Positions 36,205-45,215 of a DNA stretch of 64,000 nt are shown in pieces. The stretch's first letter is position 1. Each line of letters starts with the position of its first letter. The notes under the pieces were generated by a model. The model made no database searches, was not told the origin of the DNA, and saw only the letters and a program-made list of their open reading frames with translations. The position numbers and the translations under genes are program-made. Source of the DNA: Deltaproteobacteria bacterium (GTDB taxonomy: Bacteria; Desulfobacterota; Desulfobaccia; Desulfobaccales; 0-14-0-80-60-11); the NCBI GenBank assembly GCA_030018495.1, contig JASEFS010000001.1:1-64000 (forward strand), given 5' to 3'.

Positions 36205-36758
36205 AGCAGAAGTTCATTTAACACGCGGTGCGCCATTTGCCGGGAGAGCTGCCGGAGCAGGAGCTCGGTTTCCCTGGGAGCGGGAGGTCCCGGGTTCACC
36301 GGAGACTCCAGAGACAGGCGGTCGGTAAAGGCAAAAAGGACGCGGCCGTCGCAGGTAATGACGCCTGAAGTAACGATGCTGGCGGAGATGCGGCCCGTTA
36401 AAAAGCGCCAGCGGCCGCTGCTGACTTTCAGGTGATGGATGGTGGCGGTGAGCCGGCACCCGGGTTTTTTATCCCCCAGTTTAAGGCCGTTGGCCTCCCA
36501 AGCCTGGAGCAGCTCGGTTTGGAAAACGGCCAAAAAGTCTGCGGCACTCACTCCTTGAGCCTGCTCCACGGTGAACGGGCCTAGAACGTAGTTCACTTCT
36601 CCCGGGGCGAAATCGGGAGCAACAAAATACTCTTTGACATAACTACCCGGTCTCAAAGCCACCCCGGCCGGCGGAGGCGGCAGTTGCCAGGAAGCGCAGC
36701 CCCCGGCCAGGGAAAAAACCAACCAGAACCACACAATCGCGTAACCTCTTAACCACAT
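36135..36758 (-). CDS. Putative lipoprotein
   Basis: 207 residues with a lipobox LAGGC (Cys about 21). The mature part has an alternating strand/helix pattern, including a segment starting RLTATIHHLKVSSGRW and a later VITCDGRVLFAFTDRLSLE, reminiscent of LptE/DUF4136-like lipoproteins, but I cannot assign it to a family. The start has a GAGAAGG site. Convergent with the DUF1573 gene and overlapping it by 70 bases. Confidence 0.75.
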   Translation of the reverse strand: MWLRGYAIVWFWLVFSLAGGCASWQLPPPPAGVALRPGSYVKEYFVAPDFAPGEVNYVLGPFTVEQAQGVSAADFLAVFQTELLQAWEANGLKLGDKKPGCRLTATIHHLKVSSGRWRFLTGRISASIVTSGVITCDGRVLFAFTDRLSLESPVNPGPPAPRETELLLRQLSRQMAHRVLNELLLHGLTADAMKRSANTLSSNRGRF

Positions 36759-36827
36759 GACCTTCTCATTACCATAACCTCAACCCGGATACCAAAAATA
36801 ATTTGGATCTTAAAGAAAGGAGCTCTT

Positions 36828-38750
36828 ATGGGACCTGAGAAAAAACTCACCCTTTCGGTCATCAAAGCGGATGTCGGCGGTTGGGTCGGCCACTGCGCCA
36901 CTCACCCGGAAATGCTGGCCCGGGCGCAGGAGCATCTCCATAAAGCCGTGGAGCGCGGCTTTCTCATCGATGCCCAGGCATTAAACGTGGGGGATGATAT
37001 CGAGTTGATCATGACCCATAACCGGGGTGAGGACAATTCGGAGATCCATCAGTTTGCCTGGGACACCTTCCTTGATCTCACGGAATTGGCCAAGCGGCTC
37101 AAGCTTTACGGCGCGGGCCAGGACATGCTGGCCGACGCGTTCTCGGGCAACGTCAAGGGCATGGGCCCCGGCGTGGCGGAAATGAGCTTCGTGGAGCGCA
37201 AAAGCGAGCCTATTGTCATTTTCATGGCGGACAAGACCTCGCCCGGGGCTTGGAACCTGCCTCTCTTCAAAATTTTCGGCGATCCCTTCAACACCGCGGG
37301 CCTGGTCATCGACCCCTCCATGCACCGGGGCTTCCGCTTCCGGGTCCTGGACGTGTTTGAAGAAAAAGAGTGGTTCCTCTCCTGCCCGGAGGATATGTAC
37401 GACCTGCTGGTGCTTATCGGGGCTTCAGGGCGCTACGTGATTGAGAATATCTATCGCAAAAAGGACAACGAAGTGGCCGCGGTGGCCTCTTCCCAGAAGC
37501 TGGGCCTGATTGCCGGGCGCTATGTGGGCAAGGACGACCCGGTGCTGGCGGTCCGGTGCCAGTCCGGCTTTCCTGCGGTGGGTGAGGTGCTGGAGCCTTT
37601 TGCTTTCCCCCACTTGGTGGAGGGCTGGATGCGCGGGTCCCATCACGGCCCGCTGATGCCGGTATCTTTTGCCGATGCCCGGCCTATCCGCTTCGACGGC
37701 CCGCCCCGGGTCATCGCTGCGGGCTTTCAGCTCTGCGAGGGCAAGCTCATCGGGCCGGTGGACCTCTTCTCGGACGTGGCCTTCGACGAAGCCCGGAAGG
37801 AAGCCAACCGCATGGCCACCTACATGCGCCGCCACGGCCCCTTTGAGCCGCACCGCCTGGGCCTGCATGAAATGGAGTACACCACCCTGCCCCAGGTCAT
37901 GGCGTTCATCTTCGAGAAGTCGGCCATCCCGCGGCGCAGCGATTTGGAGGACGAACTCCAGAAGCTCTTTCCGCACCTCAGAGAGCTCCGGGTGGTGGAC
38001 CCCGGCATTAAGGACCTGGGCGCCATCCAGAAGACCGTGGCCCGGGAAGGGGCCCACTACGTGGAAGAGATTGCCTGGCCCGGCGCGAAAATCGGCCTGT
38101 CCGGCGGCAAGACCCTCTATTTTCTGGTAACCTATCTGGAACCGGAGCGGCTGAGCGGCATTCATATTTATCCTTTGACCCTGACGCCCATCCTGACCAT
38201 GCCGGGTCTTACGGCCAACGCCATGGTGGGCATGATGAGCACCAAATACCCGGATGCCACGGCTTACAATCTGCCCACCATCCCGGTGACTTCCCGGGAG
38301 GAATACGAGAAGCGGATGGCCGCCAACCCGGAGATGCTCAAGATTTACAAGGACATCTGGGATGTGGACATTATGGTTTTGGGCATCGGCTACCTCACGG
38401 GTCCGCTGCCCGGATTCAGGGCCCTGGCCCAGCAGGAAATGGGTTTGACGGCCGAGGACTTGGCGGCCAAAGGGGTGGTGGGCGAAATCAACCACACGCC
38501 CATCAATGCCGAGGGCGAGCCCATGCTGGACACCGAGGACAAGGACCTCGCGGCGCTGACCCGGCGGGTCATCGGGGTAGGAGCCTTGGAATTGCGGGAA
38601 CGGGCCGCGCAGGAAGGCAAGTACGTCGTGGCCGTGGCCGGCGGCTTGGAGAAGATCGAGGCCATCAGGGCGGCGCTCAAGGGGCGCTATTTCAACGTGC
38701 TCATCACTGACGCCTATGTGGCGGAAGCCCTGGTGCGTAAAACTGGCTAA
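36828..38750 (+). CDS. Fructose-1,6-bisphosphate aldolase/phosphatase fused to SorC-like sugar-binding domain
   Basis: 640 residues, with AAAGGAG before the ATG. Residues 1-365 match archaeal-type FBP aldolase/phosphatase, a gluconeogenic enzyme: SVIKADVGGWVGH (10-22), GAGQDMLADAFSGNVKG (95-111), FMADKTSPGAWNLPL (132-146), and GRYVGKDDP (230-238), which holds the Tyr232/Lys235 pair for the Schiff base. Residues about 367-640 are an extra domain resembling the effector domain of SorC/CggR regulators: LSGGKTLYFLV (424-434), LGIGYLTG (518-525), GVVGEINHTPIN (549-560) and YVVAVAGGLEKIEAIRAALK (599-618) then NVLITD. CggR binds fructose-1,6-bisphosphate, so self-regulation by substrate is a reasonable inference. 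The usual enzyme ends near residue 365-400. Confidence 0.87.
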   Translation: MGPEKKLTLSVIKADVGGWVGHCATHPEMLARAQEHLHKAVERGFLIDAQALNVGDDIELIMTHNRGEDNSEIHQFAWDTFLDLTELAKRLKLYGAGQDMLADAFSGNVKGMGPGVAEMSFVERKSEPIVIFMADKTSPGAWNLPLFKIFGDPFNTAGLVIDPSMHRGFRFRVLDVFEEKEWFLSCPEDMYDLLVLIGASGRYVIENIYRKKDNEVAAVASSQKLGLIAGRYVGKDDPVLAVRCQSGFPAVGEVLEPFAFPHLVEGWMRGSHHGPLMPVSFADARPIRFDGPPRVIAAGFQLCEGKLIGPVDLFSDVAFDEARKEANRMATYMRRHGPFEPHRLGLHEMEYTTLPQVMAFIFEKSAIPRRSDLEDELQKLFPHLRELRVVDPGIKDLGAIQKTVAREGAHYVEEIAWPGAKIGLSGGKTLYFLVTYLEPERLSGIHIYPLTLTPILTMPGLTANAMVGMMSTKYPDATAYNLPTIPVTSREEYEKRMAANPEMLKIYKDIWDVDIMVLGIGYLTGPLPGFRALAQQEMGLTAEDLAAKGVVGEINHTPINAEGEPMLDTEDKDLAALTRRVIGVGALELRERAAQEGKYVVAVAGGLEKIEAIRAALKGRYFNVLITDAYVAEALVRKTG

Positions 38751-38861
38751 GCGGGAGAATCCCCCATGAAGGGGCGCTTCAAGGTTGTTAACCGGTTCAT
38801 CTGTAACATTTATGTTCATTCAGCCGGCGGCAGGGTCCAGATTTCCTCTCTTTAAAAACGC

Positions 38862-39857
38862 ATGGACACCCTGAAACGCATCCTGCTCTGGGCCGTGAGT
38901 CTTTTGGTATTCATGGTGCTCGGCGCCGTCGGCTTTGTGTGGCTGGAGGGCTTCAGTTTCTTTGACGCCCTCTACCTCACGGTGCTCTCGCTGACCACGG
39001 TGGGGTTCGGCGACATAGTGCCCGTCACCCGCCTTGGCCGCGCTTATACCATGGTCCTGGTGCTCTCCGGCATCGGATTAATGTTTTATATCGTCACCGC
39101 CTTGGCCCGGGTGGTGGTGGAAGGGGAGATCAAATCAGCTCTGGGGAAGCGCAAGTTGCTCAAACACATCAAAAAACTGCATGGCCACTACATCATTTGC
39201 GGCTTCGGCCGCATCGGGGAGATCATCGCCCGCCAGCTCAAGGAGCGCAAGATTCCCCTGGTCATTATCGAAAACAATCCGGAACTGCTCTCCTTGCTGG
39301 AGGAATCCAGCTATTATTTTATCAACGGCGATGCCACCAAGGAGGAAGTGCTCCTGGAGGCGGGCATCGACAAGGCCAAGGGACTGGTGGCGGTGGTCTC
39401 TTCGGATGCCAGCAACGTCTTCATCACCCTCACGGCGCGAAGCCTCAACCCCAATCTTTTCATCGTGGCCCGGGGGGTGGAGCCGGGGTCCGAACAGAAG
39501 CTCCTCCGGGCCGGGGCGGACCGGGTGGAGTCCCCCTACGAGCTGGGGGGCCGCAAAATGGCCCAAACCATTCTGCGGCCCAACGTCACCACCTTCATCG
39601 AACTGGCCATGAAGGAGGACGTGGATTTGTGGATGGAGGAAATCGTCGTGAACCCCGCGTCGTCGCTGGTGGGGCTGGCCCTCAAGGACTCGGGCATCCG
39701 GCAGCAACTGAACACCATTGTGGTGTCCATCAAGCGGGCCAGCGGCGAAATGCTCTTCAATCCCAGCCCCGGGACGCAGATTTTTGCCGGGGACACGTTG
39801 ATTGCCTTAGGGATGCGTCAGAGCCTGGAAGCGCTGGAGAAAATCGCAGGAGTTTAA
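38862..39857 (+). CDS. Two-TM potassium channel with RCK domains
   Basis: 331 residues, MthK-like. TM1 (about 7-28), pore loop with the filter TVGFGD (46-51), TM2 (about 60-80), then an RCK_N Rossmann domain (HYIICGFGRIGEIIA, about 108-122; the strand-end acidic in IENNPE) and an RCK_C domain (about 255-331). A ligand-gated K+ channel; the ligand (Ca2+ or nucleotide) is not readable. The preceding gene ends 111 bases upstream, so it probably has its own promoter. Confidence 0.93.
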   Translation: MDTLKRILLWAVSLLVFMVLGAVGFVWLEGFSFFDALYLTVLSLTTVGFGDIVPVTRLGRAYTMVLVLSGIGLMFYIVTALARVVVEGEIKSALGKRKLLKHIKKLHGHYIICGFGRIGEIIARQLKERKIPLVIIENNPELLSLLEESSYYFINGDATKEEVLLEAGIDKAKGLVAVVSSDASNVFITLTARSLNPNLFIVARGVEPGSEQKLLRAGADRVESPYELGGRKMAQTILRPNVTTFIELAMKEDVDLWMEEIVVNPASSLVGLALKDSGIRQQLNTIVVSIKRASGEMLFNPSPGTQIFAGDTLIALGMRQSLEALEKIAGV

Positions 39858-40139
39858 AGACGGTTTTCGGTTTTCGGTTGGAGGAGGGTAAGCTTTAAGC
39901 TGTAAGCTTTAGGCTTTAAGCCTTAAGCTTTAAGCTCTAAACTAAGCCAAAATCTTGTTCGTGAAAGGCCATAAAAAAAACAAAAAAACCAAAAACTTAA
40001 AACTAAAAACCAGTAACGTGAAGATGCGCACCGCGCCCCATATAACTATAGTTTTGTAGCTCAAGGATTAAAGCTCAGAACTGCTTTTTTGCCAAAAACC
40101 AAAAACGAAAAAACCAAAAACCGCTTTTTGGAGGAAGGT
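39858..40139. repeat. Heptanucleotide arrays (AAGCTTT and CCAAAAA types)
   Basis: Units of 7 or 8 bases related to AAGCTTT/AGGCTTT at about 39889-39943, then CCAAAAA/CTAAAAA units at about 39980-40012 and again at 40091-40122. The second array abuts the GGAGGAAGG ribosome binding site of the next gene. No gene lies in this gap. Confidence 0.75.
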
Positions 40140-40856
40140 ATGACCCGGAAAATCATGGGCCGCGGGGTGAGCGTCACCTTTTACGGCCATGCCGCATTTA
40201 AACTGGCGGGCGGCGGCAAAACAGTGCTCATCGACCCCTGGCTGACCAATCCCTTGCTGGCAACGCCCGTAAGCCGGGTGGGCCAAGTGGACTACATCCT
40301 GGTCACCCACGGCCATGCCGACCATGTGGGCGACACCGTGGAGGCCGCCAAACAGACCGGAGCCCATGTGGTGGTGATTCATGAGCTTTCCGTGCTGCTG
40401 GCCAAGCAAGGTGTTGCCAAGGTGGTGGGGATGAACAAAGGCGGCACTTTCAAGACCGACGGCCTGGAAATCACCATGACCCAGGCGGTGCACTCCTCCA
40501 CTATTGAGGACGAAGGGCGCATGGTGCCCGCGGGGGACCCGGGCGGCTTTGTAATAAAGTTCCCCAACGGCTTCACGGCCTACCATGCCGGAGACACCGC
40601 GGTGTTCCGGGACATGGAGCTTATCCGGGAGCTTTACCGGCCGGAACTGGCCATGCTGCCCATCGGCAGCCATTACGTCATGAGCCCGGCCGAGGCCGCG
40701 CTGGCCTGCCGGCTGCTTAAACCCAAGTGGGTCATTCCCATGCATTACGGCACCTTCCCGGTGCTCACCGGCACCCCGGAAGAACTGAAGGAGCATTTGA
40801 AAGGCGAGCCGGATATCGAGGTCATCGCCCTGAAACCGGGGGAGACGGTGGAGTGA
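40140..40856 (+). CDS. UPF0173 metallo-beta-lactamase-fold hydrolase
   Basis: 238 residues. The start VTFYGHAAFKLAGGGKTVLIDPWLTNP is typical of the UPF0173/YtkL group; VTHGHADHVGD (about 59-69) is the metal-binding HxHxDH motif, followed by TAYHAGDTAVF and the C-terminal PMHYGTFP. Ascorbate-6-phosphate lactonase UlaG is a relative, but substrates of UPF0173 are unknown. I start at the ATG at 40140 because of the strong GGAGGAAGG; the open frame upstream runs into repeats. Confidence 0.92.
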   Translation: MTRKIMGRGVSVTFYGHAAFKLAGGGKTVLIDPWLTNPLLATPVSRVGQVDYILVTHGHADHVGDTVEAAKQTGAHVVVIHELSVLLAKQGVAKVVGMNKGGTFKTDGLEITMTQAVHSSTIEDEGRMVPAGDPGGFVIKFPNGFTAYHAGDTAVFRDMELIRELYRPELAMLPIGSHYVMSPAEAALACRLLKPKWVIPMHYGTFPVLTGTPEELKEHLKGEPDIEVIALKPGETVE

Positions 40857-40959
40857 GGAGGACAGTGGTCAGTGGTCAGCGGCCAGCGGCCAGGGAAAGA
40901 GTTTAATTTTGCAAAATAGCTGAAAGCGCCAACCGAAACGGAAAACTGAAAACTCACTC

Positions 40960-42669
40960 ATGCGGCGGCGAAAAGTCTGGCAGGTTTACCCGGAGCGCCC
41001 GGAACTGGTGCAGGAGGTGGCGGCGCGCCACGGCCTGCCGCGGTTAGTGGCCCGCCTGCTCTTAAACCGCGGCTTGGCCGAAGCGGAAGATATCCTGGCC
41101 TTTTTGGCTCCCGAACTCTCCCGTCTGTCCTCCCCCTTTGATCTGCCGGATTTGCAGAAGGCCTCCGCCCGCCTGGCCCGGGCGGTGAAAAACCGGGAGC
41201 CCCTCATTATCTATGGCGATTATGACGCGGACGGCCTTACCGCTACCTGCCTGCTTTACCAGTTCTTTCAAGAACTGGGAGTTCCCTGCACCGCGTATGT
41301 CCCGGACCGGTTGACGGAGGGCTATGGCCTGAATGTGGCGGCTCTGGAGGCCTTGGCGCCCCATGGCCGGCTGTTGGTGACGGTGGACTGCGGCGTGAGC
41401 GACGCGGCGGAAGTGGCGCGGGCCGGGGACCTGGGTCTGGAAGTCATCGTCACCGACCATCACGAGCTGCCCACGGAGCTGCCGGCGGCCCTGGCGGTGG
41501 TCAACCCTAAGCGGAACCTGGAAGACAGCCCCTTTGCCGAGCTGGCCGGCGTGGGGGTGGCCCTGCTTTTGGCCTTGGGGGTGAGGGCCGAATTGCGGGA
41601 GGCCGGCTGGTTTGCCTCGCACCCGGAGCCCAACCTGCGGTCCTATTTGGATCTGGTGGCCCTGGGGACCGCCGCGGACGTGGTGCCCGTCGTAGGGGAA
41701 AACCGCATTCTGGTGCGCCAGGGTTTGCATGTCATGGAGGAGACCCGGCGGCCGGGCCTTATGGCTTTGAAAGAAGTAGTGGGGCTGGAAAACAGGCACG
41801 TCTCTTTCCGTGATCTGGTCTTCCGGCTGGCGCCGCGTTTGAACGCAGCCGGCCGGCTGGGTCAGGCCCGGGGCGCGCTGGCTCTGCTGTTGGCCGCAGA
41901 CATGGCTCAGGCCAGGACCCAGGCCCGCTACCTGCATCAGCTTAACCGCCAGCGCCAGGGTCTGGAAGAAGATGTGCTGCGTCAGGCCGCGGCCCTGATC
42001 AGCAAGCAGGGCCTTGGCAACCGGCCGGTGCTGGTCCTGGCCCAGGAAGGCTGGCATCCCGGGGTGCTGGGCATTGTCGCGGCCCGCCTGGCCGAAGACT
42101 ATCATAAGCCCGTGGCCCTGGTGAGCCTCAAGGACGGCCAGGGCCGGGGTTCAGCCCGCTCCATCGAAGGCTTTCACCTGTTCGAGGGGCTGCAAGCCTG
42201 CAAGCAGTGGCTGCTTAAGTTCGGCGGGCACGCGGCCGCGGCAGGTTTTTCCATGCGGGCGGACAACCTGAAAGCCTTGCAGGAAAATCTGGAGGAGGCT
42301 TTTTACCGCCAGATGGGGCGGGAACCGGTTCGTCCGGTGCTCAAAGTGGACGCGGCGGTGAATTTTCCCGAGCTTAACGACGCCTTTTTTAAACACCTTG
42401 AGCGTTTGAGGCCATTCGGGCCGGGGAACCCCGAGCCGGTGTTCACCTCCAAGGGCATTGCCTGCCTGTCGTCCCGGGTGGTCGGCGACCGGCACCTGAA
42501 GGTGCAACTGGTGCAGCAGGACTGCATTCGGGAGGCCATTTATTTCAACGGCGCGTCTCTTCATCCCCTTTGCGGTCCATTGGAGGCGGCTTTCAGCACC
42601 AGGATCACTTATTACAACGGCCGCCTGATCCCCGAAATCAAGCTGCTGGACTGGCTGCCGGAAAAGTGA
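40960..42669 (+). CDS. recJ: Single-stranded-DNA exonuclease RecJ
   Basis: 569 residues. 5'-3' exonuclease in recombination and mismatch repair. DHH phosphoesterase motifs: GDYDADGLTATCLLY (about 86-100), VTVDCGVSD, VTDHHELP (about 165-172), the DHHA1 segment GHAAAAGFSMR, and the C-terminal OB domain (about 460-560) with RPFGPGNPEPVF. Mn2+ ligands are intact. Flanked by heptanucleotide debris on both sides. ssb follows on the same strand. Confidence 0.96.
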   Translation: MRRRKVWQVYPERPELVQEVAARHGLPRLVARLLLNRGLAEAEDILAFLAPELSRLSSPFDLPDLQKASARLARAVKNREPLIIYGDYDADGLTATCLLYQFFQELGVPCTAYVPDRLTEGYGLNVAALEALAPHGRLLVTVDCGVSDAAEVARAGDLGLEVIVTDHHELPTELPAALAVVNPKRNLEDSPFAELAGVGVALLLALGVRAELREAGWFASHPEPNLRSYLDLVALGTAADVVPVVGENRILVRQGLHVMEETRRPGLMALKEVVGLENRHVSFRDLVFRLAPRLNAAGRLGQARGALALLLAADMAQARTQARYLHQLNRQRQGLEEDVLRQAAALISKQGLGNRPVLVLAQEGWHPGVLGIVAARLAEDYHKPVALVSLKDGQGRGSARSIEGFHLFEGLQACKQWLLKFGGHAAAAGFSMRADNLKALQENLEEAFYRQMGREPVRPVLKVDAAVNFPELNDAFFKHLERLRPFGPGNPEPVFTSKGIACLSSRVVGDRHLKVQLVQQDCIREAIYFNGASLHPLCGPLEAAFSTRITYYNGRLIPEIKLLDWLPEK

Positions 42670-42862
42670 CCGGTGGCCAGAAATCAGTGAACAGCGGCCA
42701 TTGACCAAGGGACAAGGGAAAACGGAAAACGGAGAACCCAAAAGCCTCTGCAAGGCTCAATCCGCCTTTCGCCAAATCTTTGCGCAGCCATTCATTAGCC
42801 CTTGCCGCGTGCCCGGTTCTGTGATAAGGGAAGATGATAATTCACACTCCTGAGGAGGAGTA

Positions 42863-43261
42863 ATGGTCAACAGAGTGATTCTGGTGGGCCATCTGGGGGC
42901 TGACCCGGAGTTGCGCTACACCGCCAGCGGCGCGGCCGTGGCCAAGTTCAGGATCGCCACAAATGAGGTATTTACTGACCGGAGCGGGACACGGCAAGAG
43001 CGCACGGAGTGGCACCGCATCGTAGCCTGGGGCAAACTGGCGGAAATTTGCGGTCAGTATCTCTCCAAGGGGAAGTTGGTCTTTATTGAAGGCCGGATCC
43101 GCTCCGACACCTGGGAACAGGAGGGAGTCAAGCGGTATTCTTATGACATTGTGGCAGACACCATGAAGATGCTGTCAGGGGGCCGCGGCCCGGACCGTGA
43201 GGCGGAGCCGCCGTTCCCGCCTCCAGAGGGGGAGGTGCCGGAAGATGATATTCCCTTTTAG
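42863..43261 (+). CDS. ssb: Single-stranded DNA-binding protein
   Basis: 132 residues, one OB fold ([19 protein letters not shown], and [17 protein letters not shown]) and the acidic C-terminal tip EDDIPF that recruits partners such as RecJ. The linker is short. GAGGAGG precedes the ATG. It lies directly after recJ, with which SSB interacts in other bacteria. Confidence 0.97.
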   Translation: MVNRVILVGHLGADPELRYTASGAAVAKFRIATNEVFTDRSGTRQERTEWHRIVAWGKLAEICGQYLSKGKLVFIEGRIRSDTWEQEGVKRYSYDIVADTMKMLSGGRGPDREAEPPFPPPEGEVPEDDIPF

Positions 43262-43363
43262 CTGACGAGGGAACCGGGCAAAATCGGCAAGAACTGCAGT
43301 TTCCCGGAATTGCCCCCAAAATTGACCAGCACGGCGGAACCAGGCGCGGAAGGCTGCTGAGCA

Positions 43364-44041
43364 ATGCCCTGCGCCGCTGCCGTAACCCAGACCCCGATTA
43401 CCAGGATGTCCCGACGCCGACTGCGGGAAAAACTAGCCGCTTTTTTGGAAGAAAGAAATTTCGCGGCTGTGGTTGACTTGGCCAGCCAGGAACAGGCAGT
43501 GGCTGACGTGTTGCTGCAATTTCTTTATGACCCGCACGACATTTTGCAGTGGCGGGCCCTGGAAGGCCTGGGACGCGTGGCCGAAGCCCATCCGGACCAG
43601 GTACGGAAGGTGATCACCCGGCTCTTGTGGCTCCTGAATGAAGATTCAGGGAGTTTTGGCTGGGGGGCCGCAGCCGCGCTGGGAGAAATCGGCCGTCAGC
43701 AACTCTCCCTGGTGCGGGACGTTATCCCCATGTTTTGCGGCTTTTTACGGGAGGATTTTTCCCGCGAGCCCATGCTGTGGGGGATAGGGCGGCTGGCGGA
43801 AACCCACCCGGAGGTCTTGGCAGAGGTGGTGCCGGATATCATGGCCTGCCTGACCGATGCCAACCCCCAGGTAAAGGCCCTGAGCGCCTGGTCATTGGGC
43901 AGAATCGGGGCCAGAGAGGCTCGGGAGGAGCTTCAGGGTTTGGCGGCGGATAACGAGGCTGTCCTCCTTTACGACCAGGGTGACTGGCGCCGGACTACGG
44001 TGGGGGAATTAGCCCGGGAGGCCCTGGCCCGGCTGGACTGA
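43364..44041 (+). CDS. HEAT-repeat protein, DVU0298-like
   Basis: 225 residues of paired helices in repeats of about 38: QWRALEGLGRVAEAHP, FGWGAAAALGEIGRQQ, MLWGIGRLAETHPE, VKALSAWSLGRIGARE. This is the PBS-lyase/HEAT pattern of the DVU0298 family in sulfate reducers. It is probably a protein-binding scaffold, role unknown. The ATG at 43364 has GGAAGG upstream; the ATG at 43406 (MSRRRLREKL) fits the family start better, so the exact N-terminus is uncertain. Confidence 0.82.
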   Translation: MPCAAAVTQTPITRMSRRRLREKLAAFLEERNFAAVVDLASQEQAVADVLLQFLYDPHDILQWRALEGLGRVAEAHPDQVRKVITRLLWLLNEDSGSFGWGAAAALGEIGRQQLSLVRDVIPMFCGFLREDFSREPMLWGIGRLAETHPEVLAEVVPDIMACLTDANPQVKALSAWSLGRIGAREAREELQGLAADNEAVLLYDQGDWRRTTVGELAREALARLD

Positions 44042-44117
44042 CCGGAAAGCATTTTTTTTGCATGGCCTGCTTTGCCGAACTCGTACCGAATATTCAACGA
44101 GAGAGAGGATAACGCTT

Positions 44118-44267
44118 ATGCTGTTTTGGCTGTTGGTCGGTTTTCTCATCGGAGTTTTCGTAGGCTATAAATATCCACGTCAGGTGGATCAGGTGCTGGA
44201 TAAGACCAAACAAACTTACGCGGACGTAAAAAGCAAAATCAGCAAGAAGGAGACCCCCTCGTCATAA
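44118..44267 (+). CDS. Small membrane protein, 49 residues (YtxH-like)
   Basis: Starts ATG CTG with AGAGGAT upstream. The sequence MLFWLLVGFLIGVFVGYKYP forms one membrane helix with Gly spacing, followed by a charged amphipathic tail (QVDQVLDKTKQTYADVKSKI). The layout is like YtxH or the tail-anchored DUF883 proteins. The role is unknown. An upstream in-frame ATG at 44058 lacks a ribosome binding site. Confidence 0.65.
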   Translation: MLFWLLVGFLIGVFVGYKYPRQVDQVLDKTKQTYADVKSKISKKETPSS

Positions 44268-44330
44268 GCAATAGTGCAGAAAGGAGAGGCCCCCCAGCCT
44301 TGGATATGAAAACCTGTGCGGGACTTCTCC

Positions 44331-45101
44331 CTAGCGCTGCAATCTGAGGGCGATAACCGCACCCTGGCGGCCGGTCAGGCCGTCGCGGCGGTAGGAATAA
44401 AACTCGGGATTGCATTTGGTGCAGACTCCCGCCAGGTTAATATGGTCCGGCCGGAGGCCGGCGGCGCACAATTGGTCGCGGCTCAACTGCCAGAGGTCGA
44501 AATAGTCGGGGCGCACCTGATACTGCCAGAACTGCCGGGGAAATTCCTGCCGGAAATGGCGGAATTCGGCGCAGCACGGCCCGAGCCCCGGCCCTATGCC
44601 CGCGATGAGCCGGTGCGGCTGAGTTTTGAAGTTTTTTCTCAGCCGCACCACGGTTTTTTCCAGGATGCCGGCCACCTGGCCGCGCCAGCCGCAGTGGATA
44701 TTGGCCACTACCCCATGTTCCGGGTCGTAGAGCATCACGGCCTGGCAATCGGCCTGCTTGATGAGAAGGCCCAGACCGGGGGTCTGGGTGATAAGGATGT
44801 CCACTTCCGGGATTTCATAGGCCGGCGCCGGGTTGCCTGCGTGAAGCACCGACTCCTTAAGTCCGTGCACCTGGTCGGCGCCTGCCAGAGCGGACAGCCC
44901 TAACGCCTGGATTATGCGGCGGCGGTTTTCCTGGACCAGCTCCGGTTCATCGCCCACGGCAAAGCTCAGGTTGAGGCTGGCAAACGGCCCTGCACTGACC
45001 CCGCCCCGGCGCGTGAAAATTCCATGCACCACCTCCGGGAATCGGGCCAGGTTGGGAAAGCGGTAAAACTTCAGTCCCTGTCGGGCGGTTTCCATGGTCA
45101 T
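44331..45101 (-). CDS. pgeF: Peptidoglycan editing factor PgeF (laccase domain)
   Basis: 256 residues. Motifs FTRRGGVSAGPFASLNLSFAVGD, the Cys/His zinc site with ADCQAVMLYDP (about 136-146) and HCGWRGQVAGI (about 155-165) identify the YfiH/PgeF/DUF152 family, which removes mis-incorporated L-Ser from muropeptides; other members act as purine nucleoside phosphorylases or polyphenol oxidases. Divergent from the amidotransferase gene. Confidence 0.93.
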   Translation of the reverse strand: MTMETARQGLKFYRFPNLARFPEVVHGIFTRRGGVSAGPFASLNLSFAVGDEPELVQENRRRIIQALGLSALAGADQVHGLKESVLHAGNPAPAYEIPEVDILITQTPGLGLLIKQADCQAVMLYDPEHGVVANIHCGWRGQVAGILEKTVVRLRKNFKTQPHRLIAGIGPGLGPCCAEFRHFRQEFPRQFWQYQVRPDYFDLWQLSRDQLCAAGLRPDHINLAGVCTKCNPEFYSYRRDGLTGRQGAVIALRLQR

Positions 45102-45215
45102 CCGGGCAGTCGCTCCATCTTTGGCATTTTATCCAACTTGTCTGCCAGCCTAAATTTTAACTGATTTTTTCCGCGGAATTTTGCTTTTTGCCGGGGGAAA
45201 GAATAAAATCCGATC

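Noticed and set aside
37425-38819. 464-codon frame opposite the FBP aldolase/phosphatase fusion
   Set aside because: Antisense shadow; the plus-strand protein has clear catalytic motifs.
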